In this document: positions 6,853-12,975 of the stretch, one piece after another | Numbering within the stretch: position 1 is the stretch's first letter | Layout: the number at the start of each line of letters is the position of its first letter | DNA from: Pyrodictium sp. | Lineage (GTDB): Archaea; Thermoproteota; Thermoprotei_A; Sulfolobales; Pyrodictiaceae | DNA: 19,267 nt | Assembly: GCA_015662475.1 (NCBI GenBank) | Contig: DQUB01000124.1 | Span: forward strand, 1 to 19,267 | Reading direction: 5' to 3' | The notes under the pieces: generated by a model | The model's database searches: none | Told to the model about the DNA's origin: nothing | Seen by the model: the letters and a program-made list of their open reading frames with translations, nothing else | Translations under genes and position numbers: made by a program

Positions 6853-7944
6853 TTGAAACTCCTAACACCGGGACCTGTAGAAGTTCCAGAAAGAGTGCTT
6901 AAAAGATGTTGTCAAAAAGTTATAAGTCATAGAAGTCAAGACTTTAGAGAACTTCTCACAAGCGTAGTTGAAAAACTCAAAAAGCTGGTTAAGCTTGATG
7001 AAGATGGTGCTATAGCTGTTCTAAGTGGTAGTGGAACTACAGCTGTTGATGCAATGATATGGAGTTTTGTAAAGCCAGGAGATAGAGTGCTTGTAGTGGT
7101 TAATGGCGAGTTTGGCGAAAGAGCTGCTGATTCAGCTATTCGACGTGGTGCTCAAGTTGAAGCTATACGCGCTAAAGAAGGCGATGTTGTAGATGTAGAT
7201 ACTATAGTAGATAGACTTGAAAACAAAAACTACGATTTTGTGATAGTAGTCCAAAACGAGACTAGCATGGCTGTACGCTACACCTTTGAAGAGCTTAGGA
7301 AGATAGGCAAAGTAGCTCAAGAAAATGGCAGTTTAGTGCTTGTAGATGGTGTTTCAGGGCTTGCCGGAGACAAGGTATGGTTTACAGATGGTGTTGCTGC
7401 AATAGCGGGTTGTACTCATAAAGCAATAGCCGCACCTCCAGGTGCAGCTTTTGTAGCCATTAGCCCCGAAGGAGCTGAAATTATTAGAAAACGGTATAGC
7501 GAAGATATACCACCAGCTCTCGACTTAAAACGCTACATAGACAAATACGACTCTGTACGTGAAACACCTTTCACACCACCAATAACAATTCTCTATGCCC
7601 TAGAAGAAGCTTTAAAAATCATAGTCGATGAAATAGGCGTTGAAAACTATATCGACATACACGTACAGAGAAAACACTACTTCTACAACAAAATTAGACA
7701 TATCGATGGGTTAAAACCAGTACCTAAGAACATGAAAGTAGCCTCCAACACATTGGCAGCACTGTGGGTTGAAAACGCCACCCTAATACAACAAGAGTTG
7801 CGAAAAGCAGGTTATATCATTGCAACAGGAATTAAAGAATACAAAAACAAAATGATTAGAATAGGGCTAATGGGTGATATAAACTTCAAAGATCTGGACA
7901 TAGTTGTACAAGTACTAGAACAAAGTCTAACAAAGCAAAAATGA
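6853..7944 (+). CDS. Class V PLP aminotransferase (serine-pyruvate/alanine-glyoxylate type), candidate phosphoserine aminotransferase
   Basis: Read from TTG 6853 the protein has 363 residues, a normal length for class V aminotransferases. It begins LLTPGPVEVP, the classic family opening, followed by the PLP-phosphate loop SGSGTTAVDA (58-67), the cofactor-ring aspartate in LVDGVSGLAG (D165), the Schiff-base lysine in CTHKAIAAPPG (K190) and the carboxylate-binding arginine in MIRIGLMG (R335). It transfers amino groups between amino and keto acids. Archaeal members of this broad class V family can act as phosphoserine aminotransferases, and the position right after SerA supports 3-phosphohydroxypyruvate as substrate; alanine-glyoxylate activity cannot be excluded. 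The longer reading from GTG 6844 is possible but conflicts with the ribosome site. An AT-rich spacer follows the stop. Confidence 0.85.
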   Translation: MKLLTPGPVEVPERVLKRCCQKVISHRSQDFRELLTSVVEKLKKLVKLDEDGAIAVLSGSGTTAVDAMIWSFVKPGDRVLVVVNGEFGERAADSAIRRGAQVEAIRAKEGDVVDVDTIVDRLENKNYDFVIVVQNETSMAVRYTFEELRKIGKVAQENGSLVLVDGVSGLAGDKVWFTDGVAAIAGCTHKAIAAPPGAAFVAISPEGAEIIRKRYSEDIPPALDLKRYIDKYDSVRETPFTPPITILYALEEALKIIVDEIGVENYIDIHVQRKHYFYNKIRHIDGLKPVPKNMKVASNTLAALWVENATLIQQELRKAGYIIATGIKEYKNKMIRIGLMGDINFKDLDIVVQVLEQSLTKQK

Positions 7945-8063
7945 AATCAACTTTTAAAGTTTGAAATTGATTTTGAAAAGTAATTATCTATTTTTGAATT
8001 TTGAAATGAATATATCAATGTTTTAAAATAGTAGTTTGATAGTGGAATTGGTGTGAGTATGAG
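7945..8063. terminator. AT-rich convergent spacer, probable bidirectional termination region
   Basis: This 119-bp gap between the aminotransferase (plus) and tRNA-Tyr (minus) is strongly AT-rich up to about 8040. It holds several T runs on both strands and short inverted repeats, for example AAATCAA near 7944-7950 with TTGATTT near 7967-7973, and AACTTTTAAAGTT between them. Archaeal termination needs little more than T runs, so I read it as a shared terminator region. I see no coding potential in it. Confidence 0.4.
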
Positions 8064-8232
8064 TGGTCCCGCCGCGGGGATTCGAACCCCGGACCACCCG
8101 GTTTCTGCGCCCCCGAGACCCCTATGCCGACGCACCCTCATCCGCGCCTTTCACGGCCCGTCAGGTGCGCGGGGGGTGGGGTCTCGGGGAGTCCCCCTAC
8201 AGCCGGGCGCTCTACCGCTGAGCTACGGCGGG
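8064..8232 (-). tRNA. tRNA-Tyr (anticodon GTA), intron-containing, CCA encoded
   Basis: On the minus strand the acceptor stem CCCGCCG (8232-8226) pairs with CGGCGGG (8074-8068), with discriminator A at 8067 and an encoded CCA at 8066-8064. The D arm is GCTC-AGCGGTA-GAGC (8223-8209). The anticodon stem CCCGG (8207-8203) pairs with CCGGG (8101-8097). The loop is C32, T33, then the anticodon GTA at 8200-8198, G37 and, after the intron, A38 at 8102. The variable loop is TGGTC and the T arm CGGGG-TTCGAAT-CCCCG (8091-8075). The C1-G72 pair with A73 is the archaeal/eukaryal tyrosine identity, agreeing with the anticodon. A good TATA box lies about 40 bp upstream. Confidence 0.97.
8103..8196 (-). other. 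94-nt archaeal tRNA intron at position 37/38 with bulge-helix-bulge
   Basis: The intron lies between G37 (8197) and A38 (8102). A 3-base bulge A36-G37|G holds the 5' splice site and a 3-base bulge AA|A38 holds the 3' site, each cut after the second base as the archaeal splicing endonuclease does. Between them CUGU (32-35) pairs with GCAG at the intron end (8108-8105), giving the 4-bp central helix. Inside this, one G-C pair and an asymmetric internal loop lead to a perfect 12-bp helix CCCCGAGACCCC/GGGGTCTCGGGG (8189-8178 with 8122-8111), then a further GC-rich stem. The inner side is thus a relaxed form of the motif. Confidence 0.9.
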
Positions 8233-8270
8233 ACCCGTGTTCGTCCATCCGTACATTGCACAGGTGGGGG

Positions 8271-8279
8271 CTTATATAC
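8271..8279 (-). promoter_or_regulatory. TATA box of tRNA-Tyr
   Basis: GTATATAAG on the minus strand, preceded by an A/G-rich BRE-like AAAAAGAA. It is centred about 43 bp before the first base of the tRNA, so transcription would start about 17 bases ahead of the mature 5' end. It lies just downstream of the stop of the membrane-protein gene, so the tRNA has its own promoter. Confidence 0.7.
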
Positions 8280-8294
8280 TTCTTTTTAACACAA

Positions 8295-9116
8295 TTAAAT
8301 GGTTATACATAGGACAATTATTGGTGTTGGTTCTGTTGGAGGTTTTTGACTAGCTGTCAACTTCAAAAATTCTATATCGTCTAAAGCCATAACAATTATT
8401 GGGAGTACGTGTTTCTCAACAGCATTTCTGAGAATTAAAAGTCTCTTGTGTATGCTGATTGTAAAACTCATATCGATCACATTGTTTTTGTATGGGCAAC
8501 TTGTTTCTAGATTGCAATCTTTCAAATAGCCTTTCCAATCTAATACTGTTGTATTATGAAGTCCTACTAATGCTAGATCTTTTACCAAGTTGCAGATGTA
8601 TGTGCAAAGTATTTTCCTGCTTAGTTTAACAATATACGTGTTTCTAGATTTCATGTTTTGGTGTATGGTTGTAGTTGGAGGTTTGTGTTGCACGAAGATT
8701 AGCTGTTTAAAATTGTTTTTTATGTAAACATCTATGGTTTGAAGCTGATCTTGTGATGGTAATGTTATACAGAGTTTTGCGGGTTCATTTGGCCTGCTTG
8801 TATAGCTGATAAATGCTTTTGCATGCTCGCTTAAGCTCTTTAAGAATTTTGCAAGTGATACTAGCTCTTTTACTGTTTCTTCAACGTTAAAGTCTTTGAC
8901 CAAGAAAATGTCGTAGCATACTTCGATAATGTTGTGGCCAGGTTTTCTCGTCAGGATCAACAACGCTGCTAATAAGAGAGACATCAATGCTAGACACGTT
9001 ATGGTTTTGCCGACAAACTCTAGGTGTAAAACTCCAACACCAAATCCTATCAGTACGATCGACAAAGTTAGCATAGCTCCAACAAATATGCTGTAGATAG
9101 GCTGTTGAACCTTCAT
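8295..9116 (-). CDS. Hypothetical membrane protein, two N-terminal helices
   Basis: I do not recognise this 273-residue protein. Two hydrophobic segments at about 9-30 and 36-56 form a helical hairpin with a short turn (HLEFVGK) between them; the Lys/Arg-containing end of the second (TRKPGH) suggests that both termini face the cytoplasm. The remaining roughly 215 residues look soluble, mixed alpha/beta, with a helical stretch 79-100 and several cysteines (67, 116, 171, 175, 201, 207, 269). No enzymatic motif is visible. The ATG start is preceded by GGAGT at about five bases. It stands alone between the rpo8 terminator and tRNA-Tyr. Amino acid use is Thr/Lys/Asn-richer than its neighbours, suggesting a lineage-specific gene. 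Confidence 0.65.
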   Translation of the reverse strand: MKVQQPIYSIFVGAMLTLSIVLIGFGVGVLHLEFVGKTITCLALMSLLLAALLILTRKPGHNIIEVCYDIFLVKDFNVEETVKELVSLAKFLKSLSEHAKAFISYTSRPNEPAKLCITLPSQDQLQTIDVYIKNNFKQLIFVQHKPPTTTIHQNMKSRNTYIVKLSRKILCTYICNLVKDLALVGLHNTTVLDWKGYLKDCNLETSCPYKNNVIDMSFTISIHKRLLILRNAVEKHVLPIIVMALDDIEFLKLTASQKPPTEPTPIIVLCITI

Positions 9117-9189
9117 AGATACTCCATTTCGGATCCTGTAAAGTGGAACTAGTAGACGTTCGGAGGGTTAGGCAGTAGTATTTCTGCTC

Positions 9190-9218
9190 AAAAAATGTTT
9201 TAGAGAAGGTGCTTCTCT
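9190..9218 (-). terminator. Hairpin plus T-run after rpo8
   Basis: A perfect 7-bp stem AGAGAAG/CTTCTCT (9202-9208 with 9212-9218) with a 3-base loop lies just past the rpo8 stop codon. On the minus strand it is followed, after AAAACA, by six T (9195-9190), a layout like an intrinsic terminator. The T-run is the part most relevant to archaeal termination. Confidence 0.5.
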
Positions 9219-9224
9219 TCGACA

Positions 9225-9587
9225 TCAACCTATTTGGGCGAGCTTAACATAGACTTTTTCTACTGGTTTGATATCGAGCTCCTCTTTTGTAGTCACTATT
9301 ACAAGCAAACCTCCGATGGAGAAGAGGTATTGGTTGTGTTCGTCAATTTTACGTTTAGTTACAAATGTAGCTCTACCTAGAAAATCGATGCCATCTCTAT
9401 AATCTGGCTTTTCCCTACTAATGCTGAATTCTACCTTAGCACCTTTAGGTACAACAAATAGTTCTTCGTGGAGATCCATTTCGACTACATATTTACCCTC
9501 ATCATCTCTTATTCTTGCAAGGTATATCTTTGGTATTAGCTCTCTAGTAAGAGACTCTACAACACCTTTGAAGTGGACTATGGCCAT
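9225..9587 (-). CDS. rpo8: DNA-directed RNA polymerase subunit Rpo8 (RpoG/Rpb8)
   Basis: A 120-residue protein matching the crenarchaeal counterpart of eukaryotic Rpb8, an OB-fold subunit that binds the Rpo1 pore region of RNA polymerase. Diagnostic features are the central DLHEELFVVPKGAKVEFSIS stretch (38-57) and the C-terminal YLFSIGGLLVIV (87-98), the equivalent of the Rpb8 S-x-GGLLM motif, ending in VEKVYVKL. The large insert of eukaryotic Rpb8 is absent, as expected in archaea. The frame stays open for another 105 codons upstream, but that part runs over the divergent Sm-like gene and lacks family similarity, so ATG 9585-9587 is chosen. A TATA-like GATATAATA lies about 40 bp upstream. 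Presence of Rpo8 argues for a crenarchaeal or related lineage and against euryarchaea. Confidence 0.87.
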   Translation of the reverse strand: MAIVHFKGVVESLTRELIPKIYLARIRDDEGKYVVEMDLHEELFVVPKGAKVEFSISREKPDYRDGIDFLGRATFVTKRKIDEHNQYLFSIGGLLVIVTTKEELDIKPVEKVYVKLAQIG

Positions 9588-9623
9588 AGTCAAGACCCAA
9601 TTTCCGGATGTAGAACATACACG

Positions 9624-9632
9624 TATTATATC
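9624..9632 (-). promoter_or_regulatory. TATA-like element of rpo8
   Basis: GATATAATA on the minus strand, about 41 bp before the ATG. It lies in the 118-bp divergent gap (9588-9705) shared with the Sm-like gene; for the plus side I see no convincing TATA beyond GCGATAAGC near 9655-9663. Confidence 0.5.
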
Positions 9633-9705
9633 CCTGACGCTAGCACTCTCAATGGCGATAAGCTTGGCACTCACCCCTACCGCATCTAGAAGATTCTGGA
9701 CTGAG

Positions 9706-10119
9706 ATGCACTCATTGTTGGACAAACAGGTAAAAGTTGTACTAGTTAACGGTCGTGTATATGAAGGTAAATTAATAGGTTTTGAACAGCCTTCGCTAGA
9801 TCTAGTACTCGCAGATGCTCGCACACCAGAAGGCGACGTTATACCAAGGCTCATAATAAGAGGGGCTAGCATTGCAGAAATAAGAGCATATGAGGTAAGC
9901 ATATTCGATGCAAACGAGTTTGCCGAGTATATTAGGAGAAAACTAGGATTAAGACCAGATGCTGTGAAAGTTTATCCTGATGCAGGAGTTGTAGTTGTTC
10001 TAAACACCTACCGCGTTACAGCATCCGGTGTTGAGGGAAGCGGGGCTATGGCAGGTCGAATATATGCACTCTTAAAGGAATATATGGAAGCTAAGAAGAG
10101 AGGAGAAAAACCACAATGA
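9706..10119 (+). CDS. Sm-like archaeal protein with C-terminal domain (SmAP3 type)
   Basis: A 137-residue protein. Residues 1-63 are an Lsm fold: the Sm1 part is KQVKVVLVNGRVYEGKLIGF followed by SLDLVLADA, and the Sm2 part is LIIRGASIAEI with the RG dipeptide of Sm2 motifs. Residues 65-130 form an additional alpha/beta domain, as in the extended SmAP3 proteins of crenarchaea. Sm-like rings bind U-rich RNA and act as RNA chaperones or degradation cofactors. The same frame is open upstream to 9421, but that region is antisense to rpo8 and unlike any Sm protein, so ATG 9706 is taken; the ribosome site there is weak. The stop overlaps the tgtA start (ATGA), indicating coupled expression with tRNA modification. 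Confidence 0.85.
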   Translation: MHSLLDKQVKVVLVNGRVYEGKLIGFEQPSLDLVLADARTPEGDVIPRLIIRGASIAEIRAYEVSIFDANEFAEYIRRKLGLRPDAVKVYPDAGVVVVLNTYRVTASGVEGSGAMAGRIYALLKEYMEAKKRGEKPQ

Positions 10120-11672
10120 GGCGTAGCATAGGAGAGTTTGAAGTAAAAGATGTAGATCTAGCTGGTCGTATAGGAAAACTTTACACGCCACATGGTGTTC
10201 TAGAAACACCTGCTCTACTACCAGTGATAGACATTGAGAGACAAGAGCTTAGTATTAATGAGATAAAGGAGGTTGGCTTTAACGCAATAATAACGAATGC
10301 GTATTTGATAATGAAGAGGTATGGTAGGGATGCTAGGAAAGTACATGAGTTGATGAATTTTGATGGGATAATAATGACTGATTCTGGCGCTTACCAATTG
10401 TTAAGATATGGCGTAATAGATGCAACAAATAGAGAAATAGTAGAATTTGAAAAGAAGATAGACAGCGATATAGCTGTTATACTTGATGTGCCTTCAGGAT
10501 CCGCCTATGATAAGAAACAAGCAGAGTGGAGTGTACAAGAAACTTTAAGGAGAGCTGAAGAAGCTATAAACTATATAGATCCTGAAAAACGTGTTTGGAC
10601 ACTACCAGTGCAAGGAGGTCCTTACGTAGACCTTGTCGAGAATTCGGCTAAAATGTCTGCAAAATTCGCAAACTACTATGCACTATATGCACTAGGCTCA
10701 CCAACAATACTTCTCGAAAAGTATAGGTATTCAGAACTGTTGCAGTTGATTATAGCAGCTAGAAAACATCTACCTAGATCCAAACCTTTACACCTCTTTG
10801 GAGCAGGCCATCCAATGATCATCCCATTTGCTGTTGCACTTGGCGTTGACATGTTCGATTCAGCTTCATACATACTCTATGCCAGGGATAACAGGTATAT
10901 GACTCTTACACACACTTATCGGCTTGAAGATCTAGACTATCTACCTTGCAGCTGTCCAATCTGTACAAAGTATACGCCTCAGGAGATGCTTGAAATGCCT
11001 GCCCCAGAGAGAACAAAGCTTCTTGCAAAACACAATCTCTACGTGTTAAAACAAGCGATAAACGAAGTAAAAGTTGCCATAAGAGAGGGTAGACTTTGGG
11101 AGTTACTGGTAGAGAAAAGTCATGCCCATCCTTCACTACATGATGCACTAAAAGTTGTACTTGACAATATAGAGCATTTAGTGCGATACAGTCCACATGT
11201 AAAGGGTATTGAAACACATGGAATATTCATCTTCGGACACGTAGACCATAAGCATCCAAAGGTAGTTGAACATTTGAGAAGACTATTCAACAACTATAGA
11301 CCGAGAAAATGTACTAGACTAGTACTAGTACCTGTAGATCCAAATACGAAGCCTTTCATAGCCTCTAACATGTACAAATTGGCAAAGCGAAGATATAGAG
11401 GTGCACACTTTGTGGGGTATGTTCCAGCTCTCTCACTTGTGCCAGAAGAACTTGCAGAAACTTATCCTCTATCACAGTTCGAGATTTCTAGAGAAGTTAG
11501 TGAGAAGTTGATTGAGGAAACCGTTAAAGCAATCAAAAACTATGTTTCTAGATTCCACGGCAATTGTTACAACGAGGTTATAATTTTATACAGCGAGGAG
11601 ATAGAGTGGTCAAAGACTATAGCTGATAAGCTAGGCAAAGAGTTGGGAGTGCGAGTTGAAAAAATAAGTTAA
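10116..11672 (+). CDS. tgtA: Archaeosine tRNA-guanine transglycosylase, catalytic subunit lacking C2-PUA
   Basis: A 518-residue enzyme that swaps guanine-15 in the tRNA D-loop for preQ0, the first tRNA-level step of archaeosine synthesis. The TIM-barrel domain (about 1-345) shows MTDSGAYQL (87-95) with active-site D89, VQGGPY (165-170), GAGHPMIIP (229-237) and the nucleophile aspartate in MFDSASY (D248). The zinc site is C278, C280, C283 and H306. Residues about 350-518 match the C1 domain. Full-length euryarchaeal enzymes are near 580 residues and continue into C2 and a PUA domain; here the protein stops before these. A separate minus-strand gene at 12447-12923 encodes exactly C2 plus PUA. 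The start overlaps the Sm-like gene stop by ATGA; the 3' end is four bases from the convergent PAC2 gene. Confidence 0.93.
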   Translation: MRRSIGEFEVKDVDLAGRIGKLYTPHGVLETPALLPVIDIERQELSINEIKEVGFNAIITNAYLIMKRYGRDARKVHELMNFDGIIMTDSGAYQLLRYGVIDATNREIVEFEKKIDSDIAVILDVPSGSAYDKKQAEWSVQETLRRAEEAINYIDPEKRVWTLPVQGGPYVDLVENSAKMSAKFANYYALYALGSPTILLEKYRYSELLQLIIAARKHLPRSKPLHLFGAGHPMIIPFAVALGVDMFDSASYILYARDNRYMTLTHTYRLEDLDYLPCSCPICTKYTPQEMLEMPAPERTKLLAKHNLYVLKQAINEVKVAIREGRLWELLVEKSHAHPSLHDALKVVLDNIEHLVRYSPHVKGIETHGIFIFGHVDHKHPKVVEHLRRLFNNYRPRKCTRLVLVPVDPNTKPFIASNMYKLAKRRYRGAHFVGYVPALSLVPEELAETYPLSQFEISREVSEKLIEETVKAIKNYVSRFHGNCYNEVIILYSEEIEWSKTIADKLGKELGVRVEKIS

Positions 11673-11676
11673 GATC

Positions 11677-12450
11677 TTACATGTAAACTCGCTCTGAAGC
11701 ACCAGGTGGTGCTTGCATAGCTTCTTTCTGCTCTTCAAGTTCCATTATCTTTTCCTCTATGAGACGAGCTTTCTCATACAATTCCCTAGTATCTATGTCT
11801 AATCCGTATAGTTTTGCAAACGTTTCAACAGCTATTGCTGCTGCACGTGGATCTGGCCGAGAAGTTTCAGCATAGGGTAGAATAACAAGAGCGGGTAGCC
11901 TATATATTTCAGAGAACAGTGTAAAGAGGGCTAAAGGTCCTATTATGTACAAACCTGACTCCATCTTAGGCTCTTCAAGCTTTCTTGTCCACATGCTAGT
12001 GGCAACCCATCTTAGTTTTTCATCGCCAACTCGATATCTGGCGTCGAATCCTCCGAAGAAAACAGCTTCATTAACGCCTATACTTGTAACCCATCTAATT
12101 ATAGTGTCTGCATAACGTGTGCGTTCTCTCACATCCGGCAAATCATGGTTTACTAGTGCCATTATAGACATTTCATCTGTGCCTCGGCAAACATAGAGTT
12201 CAAAAGGTGAAACTATACCATTCTTATCCACAGTTATTGCTTCGGGCATGTATTTGGTTATTACAACTCCTGTTCGCCCACATTTTAAATGTTCAACGAT
12301 ATGTGTAACTGTTATATATCCGACCATACCATACCCTTTGAAGCCTGATATGAATACACACTTTTTCGCCTCTCTAAACTCTTCAAATAACTTTTCGTTT
12401 GTTATGATAATGCGAATACTCTGACGTCTAAACTCGCGCATTGCACTCAT
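11677..12450 (-). CDS. PAC2-family proteasome assembly chaperone homologue
   Basis: A 257-residue protein of the PAC2 family (PF09754). It has the family glycine-rich segment ISGFKGYGMVGYITV (34-48), the central AVFFGGF (129-135), GPLALFTLF (171-179) and LPALVILPYAE (185-195), then a helical C-terminal region (200-245). The last three residues are V-Y-M, a HbYX motif (hydrophobic-Tyr-any), the tail that docks into pockets of the 20S proteasome alpha ring. Archaeal PbaA/PbaB relatives assist proteasome assembly or act on the alpha ring. The ATG overlaps the stop of the upstream PUA gene (ATGA); an ATG at codon 4 is an alternative start with GGAGATGA at better spacing. PAN is two genes upstream on the same strand, which fits a proteasome role. 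Confidence 0.87.
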   Translation of the reverse strand: MSAMREFRRQSIRIIITNEKLFEEFREAKKCVFISGFKGYGMVGYITVTHIVEHLKCGRTGVVITKYMPEAITVDKNGIVSPFELYVCRGTDEMSIMALVNHDLPDVRERTRYADTIIRWVTSIGVNEAVFFGGFDARYRVGDEKLRWVATSMWTRKLEEPKMESGLYIIGPLALFTLFSEIYRLPALVILPYAETSRPDPRAAAIAVETFAKLYGLDIDTRELYEKARLIEEKIMELEEQKEAMQAPPGASERVYM

Positions 12451-12923
12451 CTCCTCACAAGTTTTCTAACTCTTACAGCTTCGCCAGAAACCTTAGATAA
12501 AATGTCTGCCGGAGATAGTCTTAACCTACCAACACCCAACAATCTATCTTCTGGATCAACGATTATGACCTCATCTCCAGCTTTAAGATTTGTGTCAACT
12601 TCTATTATGTCACGTGTAAATATGGTTTTAGTCTTCTCGTGTAAAGTTTTCACTACAACTCGTAGACGCGGAGGAGGAAAACCTTTGCGAAGTCTATCAG
12701 CTCCAAGCAAACTCAGAGAATAGTAGTAGTCGTGGGCTCTAAGCACTGCGATCAAACCTTCAGAATCGTAGACCTCGCGAATTCTGCGTGTTGAAGGGGA
12801 AACACCAACAACAATTTGGTCCTCATGTGGAAAGAGGAGATCACCTGCTGGCCACCCAAACTGATAGTCAGCTATTGCCTTCAATCTGAGAATTTCGCCT
12901 TCGCTTGGTTTTCTAAGCTTCAA
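12447..12923 (-). CDS. Stand-alone TGT C2 plus PUA domain protein (archaeosine tgt C-terminal half)
   Basis: A 158-residue RNA-binding protein. Residues about 10-80 resemble the C2 domain of archaeosine transglycosylase: AIADYQFG (16-23), AGDLLFP (26-32), RIREVYD (47-53), VLRAHDYYYSLSLLGADRL (60-78). Residues about 86-157 are a PUA domain, with LRVVV, AGDEVIIVDPEDRLLGVG (115-132) and the C-terminal AVRVRKLV. In single-chain enzymes these domains grip the tRNA acceptor/CCA end to expose the D-loop. Here they probably work in trans with the catalytic TgtA encoded at 10116-11672 on the other strand, or serve another tRNA enzyme. Start is TTG with GGAAGGGAG about five bases upstream. It lies 52 bp after PAN and overlaps the PAC2 start. 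Confidence 0.88.
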   Translation of the reverse strand: MKLRKPSEGEILRLKAIADYQFGWPAGDLLFPHEDQIVVGVSPSTRRIREVYDSEGLIAVLRAHDYYYSLSLLGADRLRKGFPPPRLRVVVKTLHEKTKTIFTRDIIEVDTNLKAGDEVIIVDPEDRLLGVGRLRLSPADILSKVSGEAVRVRKLVRR

Positions 12924-12975
12924 CAGAACTCCCTTCCACGGAGAATGGTGTAATGGTAAAAGAGGTTTAGCGTGG

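Noticed and set aside
7945..8063. AT-rich spacer as a CRISPR leader or integration site
   Set aside because: No direct repeats follow, and although it abuts a tRNA there is no duplicated tRNA 3' end or integrase nearby.
8053..8312. Plus- and minus-strand open frames over the tRNA-Tyr locus
   Set aside because: The region folds completely as a tRNA with a BHB intron and has a promoter; the Pro/Gly/Arg-rich translations only reflect its GC-rich stems.
9117..9224. Possible C/D or H/ACA small RNA in the gap after rpo8
   Set aside because: No C/D boxes or ACA-tailed hairpins found on either strand; the only clear structure is the terminator-like hairpin.
8887..9228. Minus-strand open frame of 113 codons between rpo8 and the membrane-protein gene
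   Set aside because: Mostly overlaps the better supported membrane-protein gene in another frame; no ribosome site or family similarity.
9421..9705. Long N-terminal extension of the Sm-like frame
   Set aside because: It covers rpo8 in antisense and has no Sm-like sequence; the family begins at ATG 9706.
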